This document shows, piece after piece, positions 1 to 11,430 of a stretch of DNA of 64,000 nucleotides. A program made the position numbers and the translations under genes. Location of the stretch: positions 235,457,749 to 235,521,748 of the forward strand of contig OY821517.1 in the NCBI GenBank assembly GCA_963682025.1, read 5' to 3'. The notes beneath the pieces are model-generated. The model had not been told where the DNA came from. It ran no database searches and worked only from the letters and a program-made list of their open reading frames with translations. The stretch's first letter is position 1, and each line of letters begins with the position of its first letter. The stretch is from Cordilura impudica. Lineage: Eukaryota; Arthropoda; Insecta; Diptera; Scathophagidae.

Positions 1-236
1 TAATGTAACCATAATTGATAAGAAAACAAATAAAGAACAAATAATTCATAAAAAAAGACTTAAGTTATACAATATTAAATAAACAATATGCAGTCTTCAT
101 AAAATAAATCTATAATTGTAAATAAAATAAAATAAATTTATTGTAAAATGTGAAACTTGCACTTGACACAAAAAAACATCAGTAAAATTAATAAATGAAT
201 GTCCATAGAACAAAATTGTTATATGAACATTCTTAT
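1..236. other. AT-rich non-coding start of window
   Basis: No convincing gene on either strand; short ORFs here have no recognisable domain. The position just upstream of a purine tract and a TGTAG start suggests the 3' untranslated end of an mdg1/412-type element, but this is inference only. Confidence 0.3.
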
Positions 237-620
237 AAAAAAGGGAGGTGTAGCGTAGCAGGACTTTTGTAGTGTGTTTTATAATACCCACACAGTATAC
301 AGTACAATATTTGCAAATGCGGAAGTAACAAATATCAATATTGTTGACCACTGCATTTACGAAACATTCCATGAATGTGTATGTTGTTGTTGTATATTGT
401 TGTTAAGCTGGCACACTTATGTTTATGCTTACCCAAGTGCAGGTATCACATTGTTGTTAATATAGGTTGAATTATATGTATATAAAGAAGAACATTTTAT
501 GAAAAACAATCATAATAACTTTAGCAGTAAAAAGACTCAGCTCCTAGATTGAGCTGAAGAACCATTAATAAAAATATTAAACAAATCATCAATACTACTT
601 AAAATTAATTATCGTGTTTT
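237..620 (+). repeat. Possible mdg1/412-type 3' LTR
   Basis: A purine run (aaaaaagggagg, 237-248) is directly followed by TGTAG. This is the same PPT-to-LTR layout seen at 19615-19631 in element C and, on the minus strand, at 56605-56622 in element D. A CTCCTAGATTGAGCTG hairpin-like motif near 541 resembles the CTCCTAGATGAGCG motifs near the end of the C LTRs. The right boundary is a guess because no partner LTR is in the window. It could also be a coincidence of a purine run. Confidence 0.35.
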
Positions 621-795
621 GCTATAGAGTAATTAAATAAAATTTACTTTGCCAAAAAAAATTTCCTCTAGAAAAAAAAACGGGATAAGTCAGCGCAAGC
701 CCACCAACAAAATAATATAATTGTATTCCCAACAATACTAAAAAACCGGCCTTTGTTTCTTTACCACTTGTTCCTATAACATTAACACTTAATAT
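621..795. other. AT-rich DNA without a visible gene
   Basis: Nothing coding or structured was recognised. This is the left flank of errantivirus A. Confidence 0.4.
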
Positions 796-799
796 GATA
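796..799. repeat. Candidate target duplication GATA of errantivirus A
   Basis: GATA precedes the A 5' LTR, and GATA at 32361-32364 follows the inferred end of the 3' LTR. Four bp is the usual errantivirus duplication length. The 3' LTR end is inferred from this match, so the argument is partly circular. Confidence 0.45.
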
Positions 800-1020
800 A
801 GTTAAGGTGAAAAACATGTATACATATCATTAATTTTTTTTACATTCAATGTCTACAAATATTTCGCAACATTCAATTAATTTCCGCCTTGCTTAACAAA
901 ATTATTAAGAATTGTTTTATTTGGTTCACACCAAATATTTCTTATATTTCTTTGGAAATTGAATTGCGCTAAATGACAATAATAATTGTAAACTGCAAAT
1001 CTGCAGTTTACTTCAAAATA
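800..1020 (+). repeat. 5' LTR remnant of errantivirus A
   Basis: It starts AGTTAAGGTGAAAAACAT and matches 31853 onwards for about 215 bp with few differences. It includes a hairpin at 988-1011 with arms GTAAACTGCA and TGCAGTTTAC. Similarity to the 3' LTR stops near 1015-1020, so the rest of the LTR, the primer-binding site and the gag start have been deleted or replaced by A/T-rich sequence. Confidence 0.8.
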
Positions 1021-1290
1021 ACTAAATGTTGACAAAAAATTTTTTTTACTTATTCGGAAAAAGTGTCGTTTAAATAAAATCCTATATCAAATAAAGAGAG
1101 AATATTTTTTTTTTTTATATAAAATACCTTTTTTACACAAAAGAAAATAATTGAAATTTATTTAAGAAATTAACTTTAAAAAAAAAACTGTTTTTTTTTT
1201 GAAAACTATTATATTTTTACAAAAATTTAAAAATATTTTTACTTTTTTTTAAACAACTAAATTTAAAAAAAAAAATTAACTTTTTCGAAA
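1021..1290. other. Poly-A/T rich junction
   Basis: Runs of A and T with no coding content, lying where the rest of the A 5' LTR, leader and N-terminal gag should be. It is probably a deletion scar filled with low-complexity DNA. Confidence 0.5.
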
Positions 1291-2148
1291 GAAATGGTCA
1301 AATGCCTTACCATGCATTATGCCGACAATAGAGATTTGTCGAATTTAGAATACCAAATGTCTACTTTGGTACAGGGAAATAAATCTATACCTGAATTTTA
1401 CCAACAGGTATACTCATAGCTATTCCTCATCCTTAATAAAATAGGATGTCGAGAAATGTCTAACGACGTTGGATACCTTCATTAGAGGACTGATTGGAGA
1501 CATGCCCAGATTATTACGTATAAAGGCACCAGTAGACCTACCTCAAGCCCTCCATCTTTGCCAGAAACTGGAAAATCAAAATTTTCGGACAAATCATGTG
1601 CTAAGTACGAGAAAACACTAACCTCCACAGATACCTCGAAGAAACTTTGTGCAACCACAAGGACAACCGTTTTACCCACAATTGGCGTACTTACCTCAGA
1701 CAAGTCGCCAGCCTTGGCAACATAGACAACAAGAATATAATTCTGGACAATATTATAAACATAGCTTACCACCTAGACCACCAAAACCCCTACAACGACC
1801 TTAACCCATGGAGTTGACCAGAGCATGCATTCAAGACGAGTAGATTATATGAATAGACCATTTCGAAATCCCAATGATTTTCCATTTAAAAGACAGCAAC
1901 CACCACAAACCACCGACCCACAAAGGAAGTATCAACGTACTTTCCCTATAGGCACAGCGAATAATATAAATTCTGATTATCTACCCAGTGGGGACTATGA
2001 AAACTTCAAGAATTGCGCAGCAACTAACAACGATAAATATGATATATCAAATGACAATTATGAACAGTATTTGACAAATGTGAATTGTGACCAAGATTCT
2101 GAACACAGAAAATTCATGGAACCAACAGACATTCATTTTTTAGCATAA
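1291..2148 (+). pseudogene. gag: Gag remnant of errantivirus A
   Basis: Capsid/nucleocapsid precursor of the retrovirus-like particle. From about 1300 the translation aligns over more than 100 residues with the Gag of element E (25450-26199). Shared stretches include a Tyr-Ala-Asp-Asn-Arg-Asp segment, the FYQ-x-VY motif and, near 1540, [13 protein letters not shown]. An in-frame TAG near 1420 and a frameshift near 1475 break it. A Pro/Gln/Arg-rich tail follows, and 1825-2148 stays open as an Asn/Asp-rich C-terminal part. No CCHC zinc knuckle is visible, which also holds for the E copy. The N-terminal half is missing. Confidence 0.75.
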
Positions 2149-2152
2149 TTAG

Positions 2153-2598
2153 CTCTTCGCTGCCGTATTTTGAAGTAAGAGCGGAGAGCGGAACTATTTT
2201 GAAATTCTTAGTTGACACAGGCTCAAGCAAAAATTATTTAAGACCCCATTTAGCAAAAAGACGTACACCAAATGACACACCTTTTTATGCTAAATCAGTT
2301 GTCAGAAAGTATGGTCAATATACGCAACCAATGCCCATCCTTATTTTGTGAACCGAACGAAAAACTGACATACACGACGAAGGTCGTCGGGGAGATCAGA
2401 ACCACAACGCATTTGCCCTTGTTTACAAAGTTTTATCCCTACCCTGCATCTCTGAAATCAAATCTCAAAACGATGATAGGTAATAGCAAGTTTTTTTCGG
2501 TGCTGGACTTGAAGAGCGGTTTTCACCAAATTCCTTTGAAGGAATCGGATGTTGAGAAGACAGCTTTTTCAATAAACAATGGGAAATATGTGTTCACT
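2153..2598 (+). pseudogene. pol: Protease and N-terminal RT of errantivirus A
   Basis: The aspartic protease active site reads LVDTGSSKNYL at about 2208-2240 and matches LIDTGSNKNYI in element E. The protease then jumps to the sequence before RT (E-x-LTYTTKVVGEIRT, about 2357-2400), so roughly 100 residues are deleted. A second deletion removes RT fingers before KFFSVLDLKSGFHQI, whose Asp belongs to RT motif A. The frame ends at 2597 exactly where the LTR of element B begins and resumes at 12699. Confidence 0.85.
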
Positions 2599-3095
2599 AG
2601 TTACGTATGTACTTCCACATACCCAACAAAACCCCACAAATATAGACAACGTCGAAGAAATAATCAAAAAATACATTAACAAAAATTCGAGCCAACAACA
2701 CCTGTAAATTCACATAAAAAAAATAGGAGTAAGTCATTGCCACAAAACAATGACGAAATGTTTGTTCAAGGCCTATGTGAATGTACAAGAGTCGTTGCTC
2801 TGATTGCAATTTTGTTGAAATGCAATTTTGTTGAAATATTAAACCAACATAAATATTAAAATTTAAACTAAAGCATTGATTGCCCAATAATGGTTTCTTT
2901 TTAAAATAAAGAAAAGAATTTTTGATTTCACAATAATGTTTTGTCGACTCATGAATATATGTATGAAAATAATCGAATTCAGAAGTTTGGCATAAAATAA
3001 AGTAAAATTTTTAAGTTAGTCTTAAGACCATCAATCATTAATAAAGTCACTAAATTTTTTAAAAAATTAAAGGAGTGATATTTTGATTTTTAACT
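2599..3095 (+). repeat. 5' LTR of errantivirus B
   Basis: 497 bp, AGTTAC...TTTTTAACT. It matches 9092-9275 plus 12358-12698. The 3' copy is about 28 bp longer through an insertion near the repeated tttgttgaaat segment. The AGT...ACT ends are typical of errantiviruses. An AATAAA-type signal lies near 2906-2912. Confidence 0.9.
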
Positions 3096-3108
3096 GGCGC
3101 AGTCGGGT
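3095..3108 (+). promoter_or_regulatory. Primer-binding site of errantivirus B
   Basis: TGGCGCAGTCGGGT starts on the last base of the LTR. It matches the serine-tRNA-type primer site used by gypsy/17.6/297 elements (family knowledge). Confidence 0.85.
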
Positions 3109-3149
3109 AAAACCATATTCCAAAGAATAAGGTAAAGGACTTATGTAAT

Positions 3150-3445
3150 GTTGAACAATAAATTAAAGTACAAAGAGTTAATTAAAGAACATAAATACAT
3201 AGTGTTGAACAAAAAAATTAAAGTACAAAAAATTAATTAAGGAACATAAATACATAGTGTTGAACAATAAATTAAATAATAAAAAGTACTCAAAATTAAT
3301 TAAAGAATATAAATACATAGTGTTGAACAATAAATTAAATATTATAAAGTACTCAAAATTAATTAAAGAACATAAATACATAGTAGTGAAAAATAAATTA
3401 AATAATTACACAAAATTAATTAAAGAACATAAATACATTGCGTTG
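3150..3445 (+). repeat. Tandem array in the B leader
   Basis: About five units of 54-64 bp, each with GTTGAACAATAAATTAAA and ATTAAAGAACATAAATACAT segments. Unit boundaries fall near 3150, 3204, 3259, 3322 and 3386. The array lies between the primer-binding site and gag. ORFs on either strand here are by-products of the repeat. Confidence 0.85.
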
Positions 3446-3499
3446 AAAGCTTAAAACAAAAAAGTTAAAAGACAGTGTAATATAATAAAATTAAAGAAA

Positions 3500-4575
3500 A
3501 TGAGCAGATTCAACCAAAATAGAAATTTACCAGAAGAATCGGCCAATGAAGGACAAATGGCAGAGGTTATTAGGGCACAAGAAGATACCAATAACCAATT
3601 GAGAAGCCAACTACAAGTTTTTCAACAACAGCATCAAGAGTTTTTGCTGGCACCCAAAGATGTCCTAACTCAATTCAGACAGCTAAAAGTTCTGGATGGC
3701 GACCATGATATCCATGCTTTTATAGCCTTGGTGGAAGCCGTAAAAAAATTGTTGGTGCAGTTGGGAGCTACACTAGGGAGCTAGGAACCGGCGCAAGATG
3801 CAACCAAATAAAAGCTGGACTAGTAGAATACTACAGACCGAAAGCAACGTATAGTGGCGTCTTCAATGAATGCAGAGATGTAAAAGTAAGCAATTTGAGA
3901 GAGTAATTTACTTATTTTGAAAAAGCAAAATATAAAATAAATCAAATTTATTTGTTCGATGAGAATAAACCTAGCATATATAAATCAGGTAGAGTTGACA
4001 AAGATTTATCCAATATATTGGTAGAGAAAATTGATATACCATTAAGGACATATTTAGATCAGATCAGTACACTAAATACTATTGCAACGAGATATTCACA
4101 AATTAAAGCACTAGATGACCCTAGAGCTATTCATATAAAATATAGCAAAAATACAAATAATAATGTTTACAATAGAACACCAAATACTAATAGATACAAC
4201 CAAAATAACACAGTACCAAACACTAATAGATACAACCAAAATAACACAATAGCAAATACTAATAGATACAACCAAAATAACACAGTACCAAACACTAGTA
4301 GATACAACCAAAATAACACAATACCAAACACTAATAGATACCACCAAAATAACATAACACCAAACATTAACAGATACAGACAAAATAGCACAGCCATACA
4401 AAATCACTTAAATACTAACAATTCAGGCCAAACTAGGATTACCCGTATGAGCGTAGATACCCGTAACTCCAGATGGACACCTGAACCTATGGAGATAGGA
4501 AATGTTGAAGAACAATATGAAGAATGCGATGAGGTAAATTTTTCAAGGCAGCCTCTAGGAACAGATTACCCATAA
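3500..4575 (+). pseudogene. gag: Gag of errantivirus B
   Basis: It starts ATG at 3500 with a Gln/Asn-rich N-terminus. The frame shifts near 3770 (the first open part ends in TAG at 3784) and meets a TAA at 3905, then stays open from there to 4575. A capsid-like middle part is recognisable only weakly. The C-terminal third is a 12-residue tandem repeat (NTNRYNQNNT-type), followed by an acidic end. The protease follows in another frame, as expected for frameshift expression of Pol. No zinc knuckle is visible. Confidence 0.75.
4175..4390 (+). repeat. 36-bp coding tandem repeat in B gag
   Basis: Six units of 36 bp encode Asn-Thr-Asn-Arg-Tyr-Asn-Gln-Asn-Asn-Thr plus two residues. Units are nearly identical and stay in frame. 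Three minus-strand ORFs of 76-98 residues here are artefacts of the repeat. Confidence 0.9.
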
Positions 4576-5870
4576 TAGTGGTAACAATAGGGAATATAAA
4601 TATAAGGTTTCTAATTGACACTGGTTCAGATACTAGCATTTTAGATTCAAAAAAATCAAAAGGATATCAGAAGAGGAGATTGTATAGACCCCAAATAAAT
4701 ATATAGAACATTGACAGGCTTGAATAAAATGGAGTATGAAGTAGTTACACCTATTCCGAAATAATTCAAAGCAAGAGGAACATTAACTTGGAAGACAATG
4801 AATGTCAAGAGTGAGAAGTGTGATGCCATAATTGGTCAGAATTTTTTAATCCCTTTCAGAGCACAGATAGATTTATCAAATGGACATTTAGATATATTTG
4901 GTAATAGAATATTTTTCGTAGATACATCTTCTCCATATGTATACGACGAAATTTGCAATTTAGAGGGACTGGATGGATCTAATATGGAAAATTTTAATTT
5001 CTCACATTTGAATAATGAAGAGGCGATTAGTATCGAGATGTTATTGAGAGAATTTGTTGATCTTTTCTATAAAGACGGGGACAATTTGTCTGCAACAAAT
5101 GAAATATGTCATGAGATTATAACGACAATTGATAAACCATTATATTCGAAAATTTATAACTACCCTCAAATTCATGAACAGGAAATTCAGAGGCAGATAA
5201 GAGATATGCTTGAAAATAATATAATAAGGAAAAGTAATTCTCCATATAATAGTCCTCTATAGATAGTGCCGAAGAAAATTGATAATTCTGGAAAACAGAA
5301 ATGGAGACTTGTTGTCGACTATAGGAAATTGAATGAGGATACAAGTACCCTATACCTAATTTTTCAAATACATTTAGCAAATTGGGAAATGCACAGTATT
5401 TCAGCACTATAGATTTGGCTAAAGGGTTTCATCAGATCTTGGTTAGGGAAGAAGATAGGCAAAAAATGGCGTTTTCGACACCCCAAGGTCACTATGAATT
5501 TATTCGAATGCCTTTCGGCATAAAAATGCTCCCTCAACATTTCAGAGGCTAATGAATACTGTCCTCAGACAGTTTATTAACAAAATCTGTGTTGTCTATA
5601 TAGATGATATTTTGGTTTTTAGTACATCCTTGAAGGAACACATAATCAATTTAACACAAATATTCAAAGCATTAAAAAAATCCAGATCAAAGATCCACGT
5701 GTATAAATGCGATTTTTTGAAAAAGAGACTCAGTTTTTGGATCATATTCTGACCAGAGAGGGTATTAAACCAAACCCGAGCAACGTTAAACATATACATG
5801 ATTTAAAATTGCCGAAAACGGTAAAACAGATAAAATCATTTTTGGGCATGACAGATAAAACCCAGCAAGT
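4576..5870 (+). pseudogene. pol: Protease and reverse transcriptase of errantivirus B
   Basis: The protease motif FLIDTGSDTSIL lies at about 4608-4645, after which the frame breaks. The open stretch at 4798-5262 holds the protease end (AIIGQNFL) and the RT N-terminus. A TAG at 5260-5262 replaces the expected Trp codon before IVPKK. RT continues with [22 protein letters not shown] and FSTPQGHYEFIRMPFG in shifting frames. The active site VVYIDDILVF at about 5593-5622 keeps both aspartates. At least four frame disruptions make it non-functional as it stands. Confidence 0.85.
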
Positions 5871-5902
5871 TAATTAAGGATTATGCGAAAATTGCATTTC
5901 AC

Positions 5903-6487
5903 ATGACAAAGTATTTGAGAAAAGGCGAGAAAATTAATTCAAATGATCCTAGTTATATTTTCGCATTCGAAAAACTTAAGGATATAGTGACCAAGCCCCC
6001 AATATTGAGATATTCAATTTATGAGAAAAAATTTAAGATAATAACTGATGCTAGTAATTTTGCCATAGGTGCCGTTCTAACACAAGAAAGCCATCCAATT
6101 ACATATGCTTCGAGAACATTAAATGAACATGAAAGAAACTATGCAGCGATCGAAAAAGAATTGTTAGCTATTGTTTGGGGAGTAAAATCTTTTAGACCAT
6201 ACATATATGGACGAAATTTTGATCTTGAAAGTGATCACCAACCACTTAAGTGGTTAATGGCAAAATATTCGGGAAGGGATATCAGTCCCCGACTTCAAAG
6301 ATGGCTGGTCGAACTTGGAGAATACAATTTCAAAATTGACTACATAAAGGGGAAGGATAATTATATAGCCGATTTTCTCAGTAGGATTGACGCTGAAAAT
6401 AAGGAAATAAATGTTGTAGATTCTGTTAACCCAGATGATAACGACCCTATTGTAACCACGGAAAGGCTCAATGGTTCTCGTGAATAG
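5903..6487 (+). pseudogene. pol: RNase H of errantivirus B
   Basis: 194 open residues carry the Ty3/gypsy RNase H motifs: TDASNFAIGAVL, IEKELLAIVW (glutamate), SDHQPLKWL (aspartate) and DNYIADFLSR near the C-terminus. All expected acidic residues are present. Upstream, the RT connection (KSFLGM) is separated by a frameshift near 5860, so this domain can no longer be made as part of Pol. Confidence 0.85.
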
Positions 6488-6493
6488 CTGGAT

Positions 6494-7715
6494 GTGCAAA
6501 CATGCCATTCGCAAGAGGAAGACTTGAATAAATATTTTTCGATTTTGGACACGGTTGTAAATAGGTTTAAAACTCAAATTATTATTGTGGAGAATAAAGA
6601 TTTGGAAACACAAACAGTTTTCGGAAATAACAGAATCTTCATTGATAAGTCAGACATTGAAAACGATAATGTGGAGGAAATAATCAAAAGAAATGTAGTA
6701 AAAGGAAAAATAGGAATATACCCTGAAATTAACGACCATTGTTATAATAAAGTTCAGGAAAAATTGATTGAAATGTTTCCGATTACAACGAATATCAAAT
6801 TTGTCAGATGCTCTTGGTTTGCAACAGACATAGAAGATGAGGAAAACTTAAAAAAGCAGATTTCTAATTTCCATAAAATTGAATCAGGCCATTCAGGAAT
6901 TACTTCTACCTTCGAAGACCTGAAAAACAAAACTTAAGACAATTATACATTCTATAATAAACAACTGTCAGATATGCTCATCAGCAAAATATGACAGAAA
7001 ACCGATTAAACCAACCTTTTGTATAACGGAAACACCGGACAATATTAACGAAATAGTACATGTCGATACATATACTAATAGAAAAAATTCGTTTGTTATT
7101 TGCATTGATAAGTTTTCCAAACATTCCATTTGTTTTCACCTACCAGATAGGAACAACCAAACTATCGTGCAAAAGATCAGGGAATTTCTCTCAATAAAGG
7201 GTAAAATTAACAAGTTTGTTTTTGACAATGAGTTTAAATCAAAGAATGTAATCGAATTTTTGGAAAAAGAAAGAATTGAGTATCATACGACCAAACCGAA
7301 TAGTCATACAGGGAACTTGGATATAGAGAGATTGAATGGTACCCTTACGGAAAGAATAAGAAGTCTTAATTTGGAGGAGAAACTACCCATAATTGAACAG
7401 ATGACAAAGGCCATTACAATTTACAATAATACATACCATAGTACAATAAAGTGTACCCCAATGGCGGCTCAATACGCGAAAGTAGATCGGGAGTTGATAC
7501 GGAAAAGATTATGGGAAGCTAAGGAAAAGGTAATAAGGAAACGGAAGGAGAATAGGGAAAATAATATAGAAACTAGACAGGAGGGTTTAATAAAAAACTA
7601 TAAGAGTTTACGTCATAAATAAGAACCCAAGTTTAGAGAAAAATGCTTAGAAGGAATACATACTAGAAATATTAAAAGACCAAATATATTTAACAATCCT
7701 TTAACAAACTGAAAT
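6494..7715 (+). pseudogene. pol: Integrase of errantivirus B
   Basis: The zinc domain shows H-x6-H (about 6870-6900) and CQIC at about 6965. Between them a frameshift near 6935 ends the first open part. The core has D in VHVDTYT (about 7060), D in FVFDNEFKS (about 7220) and E in GNLDIERLNG (about 7325), so the DD35E triad is complete. The part at 7167-7622 is open. A Lys/Arg/Glu-rich tail follows. Confidence 0.85.
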
Positions 7716-7751
7716 TAACAATTGCCCCTTAATTCAAAATTACAGATTATA

Positions 7752-9085
7752 TTGTGGATAATAATGGCTATAATGGCATTTACACCAATTCGAGCTAATA
7801 TAAGATTTACCCAATAATGGAGACAAACGGTTACGTGGAAATTATTAGCGGCAATTGTAACATTCCAATGGAATCCGATTTAATTTTGCATCAAATAAAT
7901 AAACAGGAAATTAAAAATGTATTGTTATCAATGAAGAGCAATATAAGCACTTTTAGTAAAAATGAACAACATTTTATGAATAACGAAGTAGAAACATTAT
8001 TAAGCAAGCTGAAGACAGTAACACCTAATGGCAGACAGAAACGAGGACTAATAAACTTGGTAAGTCATGCATATAAATATCTTTTTGGTACGATGGATAA
8101 TACGGACCAGGAAGATATCACTAATCATTTTAACACAATTGACACAAACATGCATAATTCTATAACAGGGCTAAATCAACAGATAAAAATTAATGATCAT
8201 TTTAATAGAACAATACAAATTATAAAAGACACTATAACACAAAACCAAAAACAGATACTATACCACATGGAAGGAATTCATAAAACAGTTAGAAACATAT
8301 TAACACGGAACATATATCTTGAAAGATTACTTATTTTGACAACAATTAAAAACTATATCGAACACATACAAAGCTATATTACAACAGCACAAAATAGGAT
8401 TAGCGATGCAAGTATTTTAACAAAACAAGAAATAGAAGATTTAAGAACAGCAATCCTCGAAAAAAATAATGAATTAATTTTTATAATTAAGGTTCCAAAA
8501 ACATTTAAAATTATACAAATAATGATTATTATACCCGTACCATATTTTAATAAGGAAATAGAAGCTGAAATTGAAAACATATTCCATTACAATAACAATA
8601 CATATACATATATGAAAGATAAATATATTAATATATGTAAACTATCAAATCATTGTACACAAGCAAAACATGTAAACTGGTTACAAATTATAATACCGAA
8701 ATCATAAGTATTAATGACCAAACAATTGTGGTCAAGAATGCAAAGAATGAGACTATTACAAGTAATTATAATAACACAGAAAATAATTTAAATGGAAATA
8801 TTTTAGTACACTACAATAATTGCTCATTAAAAATAGCAAACCAAAAATAAAATACATATAAAAATAAAATATATTTAGATAAAATAATCGTTCCAAAATT
8901 TCAAAATGTAACATTAAATGCAACACTTACAATGGAGGAAGTGAAACTAACGACAATACAAAATTCAAAAGAAATAGAAGAAATAAAATATAATAATAAA
9001 ATTATAACCTATAGTGTACCACCTCTTATATTGATAGATGCAAAATGTCAAATGGAAGATTTCGGGAGAATCCTTCATCTAATGG
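7752..9085 (+). pseudogene. env: Envelope (F-like) gene of errantivirus B
   Basis: A short hydrophobic leader (MAIMAFTPIRA) begins near 7764 and is one base out of frame with the long open part at 7817-8707. A furin-type RQKR site at about 8033-8044 precedes the fusion-peptide-like GLINLVSHAYKYLFGTMD. A frameshift near 8650 leads to 8653-8850, a stop, and a last open stretch at 8932-9138 that overlaps the LTR start. I see no clear transmembrane segment before the LTR, so the anchor seems deleted. Several N-x-T/S sites are present. Confidence 0.8.
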
Positions 9086-9091
9086 GGGAGG
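9081..9091 (+). promoter_or_regulatory. Polypurine tract of errantivirus B
   Basis: aatgggggagg directly abuts the LTR start AGTTACG at 9092. Confidence 0.8.
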
Positions 9092-9275
9092 AGTTACGTA
9101 TATACTTCCACATACCCAACAAAACCCCACAAATATAGACAACGCCGAAGAAATAATCAAAAAATACATTAATAAAAATTCGAGCCAACGACACCTGTAA
9201 ATTCACATAAAAAAAATAGGAATAAGTCATTGCCATAAAACAATGACGAAATGTTTGTTCAAGGCCTATGTGAAT
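9092..9275 (+). repeat. 3' LTR of errantivirus B, left part
   Basis: Matches 2599-2786 closely. It is cut at 9275, after the 8-bp sequence ATGTGAAT, by the hAT element. Confidence 0.9.
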
Positions 9276-9639
9276 CAGAGAACTGCATTGGGTATGATTG
9301 AACATGTTCAATCACCTTCGATACAAATAAGGTATAAGTCAACGCAACACTCATAAGCTATTTGTTTGATCGAGTTGCACACCCGAACGGAAAAATTCGA
9401 GTTTGTGTAGCTTACTCGAAACTTTCGGGTAGGTATTCGAGTGTGAACGAAAATTCTCATACTCTAGTAGGCTACGTATTTTATACATGTGTGAGCGTAA
9501 TGAAATTTTTGGTAGCAGTCACATGTGTAGTAAACATTGTTTACCCGAAGACGGTTCAGTTAATTGTGTGTGTGTTTTTTTTTTAACGTGAAAACAGATA
9601 TTTCAAGTTTTTGTTTTTATCATTATTATTATTATCATA
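9276..9639 (+). other. hAT 5' subterminal region
   Basis: Several CGAGT-containing motifs occur on both strands. One, TATTCGAGTGTGAACGAA at about 9432-9449, is repeated in the same orientation at about 12306-12323 near the other end. Such motifs may be transposase-binding sites (inference). No other gene. Confidence 0.55.
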
Positions 9640-11430
9640 ATGACAGACAATGAAATTTGTGAAAATATTTCGAATGGGAACTACACCTTGTCTATCCGGC
9701 GCAAAGGCCGAAGTTTCGTATGGAATGTTTTGTAAGAGATACTAAAGCCGGACGGAACTCTGTTAAAAGGTTTTGTTTACTGCCGCACTTGCTGTAGAGT
9801 ACTACAATGGACAGACGTCTAATTTAAATCGTCACCTGTGCTGGAGAAGCATTAAAAAGACCCAAATTTTAAAAACTGTCACAGCGACAGACAAGAATGA
9901 AGCCGTTGAAAAATGCACGTCTTGGATTGTTGAAGACTGCCGGCCAATTAGACAGTAAATGGTTCTGGCTTCTCGAAAATGGTAAAGTTCTTTATCAAGA
10001 TTGGTGCACAGTATGGCGAGCACGTCGAAGTAGAGGATTTGCTCCCCGACGCAACAACGATTTCCCGCAAAGACAAAAAATACGCTGATGAAAAAAAAGA
10101 ACTTAAAGATGAAGTAAATAACATTGTGAGCAGCGGTGGAGCTTCAGCTACGATTGACATGTAGACGGATAACTACGTAAAGCGTAACTTTTTAGGCGTC
10201 ACATTCCACTATCAAAAAGACCTGAAGTTCTTCGATATGGTTCTGGGAATGAAGTCTGTGAATTTCGAAAGGTCTACAGGTGACAATGTTCTTAAAAGTC
10301 TTAAGGGTCTGTTTAACGAATGTGGTGTTCAAAATATTGACCAAATTAAATTCATTACTGACAGGGGAAGTAATATGGTTAAAGCTTTAAATCCAAATAT
10401 ACGCTTAAACTGCAGCTGTCATTTATTTTCAAATGTTTTGAAATGGTTCGCTGAGACAAAAGAGCTCATAGATGTGTTAGAGTCTTGTAAAAAAATTACA
10501 AAATATTTAAAAAAAAAAGCCAATTTGCAGCATATTCTACCCACTTCGTTGAAAACACAATATCCAATGCGTTGGAATTCCCACTACGGAATGCTCAAAT
10601 CTATAATTGACAATTGGTTCGAAATTAACAATGTTCTGGCTGATAATGAACAAAGCCAACGATTGTTGCACATTAATATACCTATTCTTAAGGTCCTGGT
10701 TGAAATGTGTAAAGATTTTGAGACTGTGTTCAAGAAAATGCAACTTTGCAGTTCTGCATCGCCGTGCTATGTTATCCCATCTACAGATATAGCTGCGATA
10801 TCAGTTTTAAAAGAGAAGATTACAAAAAATATAGACGAAACATGGGTTCCTAATCTAAGTTTGTGGCATAAAGCGGCTTGCTTTTTGTACCCACCTGCTA
10901 TAAATATGCAGCCAAATGATAAAGATCTTTAAAGAATTTTTGCATTTCCCACATGCAAGACAATGCATATGCAGAACCAACTTCTACGCGGCCACCGTGT
11001 GTGGCTTTAACAGGACAAGACTCTTTAAGCCCAACTACACCCTTATCCTCTTCGATATCATATTTTCCTTTTAATGAAAGTAACTTATATCAAAGTCATT
11101 CAACTGCCACAGTTTCAGTTCCTAGTAATAGCAATGACGCATTTTTTTCCCCCATTTGCTTATACTAACTGACTCAAATGCCATTGAGAACCCTGAAGAC
11201 GGAGTAGACAGATATAGCATTAAATAGTTCATATGACTGAAAATTTATACCCTTATTTATCAAAACTAGCATTACGGATTCATTCAACGCCAGCTAGCAG
11301 TGCGGCGGCACATAGATCCTTTTCTTTGGCTGGAAACTTAATATCATAAAAACGAAATAGACTAGGGCCAGGAACAGTTGACAGCTTGCTCTTCTTAAAT
11401 TCTTATTATAAAAACTATAATACTTAAAAG
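9640..11430 (+). pseudogene. hAT (Hermes-like) transposase, broken
   Basis: Starts ATG at 9640. A Cys-x2-Cys BED-finger-like segment lies near 9780. The first catalytic region reads M-stop-TDNYVKRNFLGVTF: a TAG at about 10162-10164 stands where a Trp codon is expected. ITDRGSNMVK (about 10360) holds the second aspartate. CSCHLFSNVL, MRWNSHYGML and the CSS-x-SPCYVIPS segment follow. After a stop at 10932, the C-terminal dimerisation region is at 11265-11430, reading PASSAAAHRSFSLAGN. In Hermes this motif contains SER with the catalytic glutamate; here the glutamate is replaced by His. At least three disruptions show it is dead. Confidence 0.9.

Noticed and set aside
3178..3454. ORFs of 65-67 residues on both strands
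   Set aside because: By-products of the B leader tandem array.
4111..4407. Two minus-strand ORFs (76 and 98 residues) rich in Val/Ile/Trp/Tyr
   Set aside because: They are antisense products of the 36-bp coding repeat in B gag.
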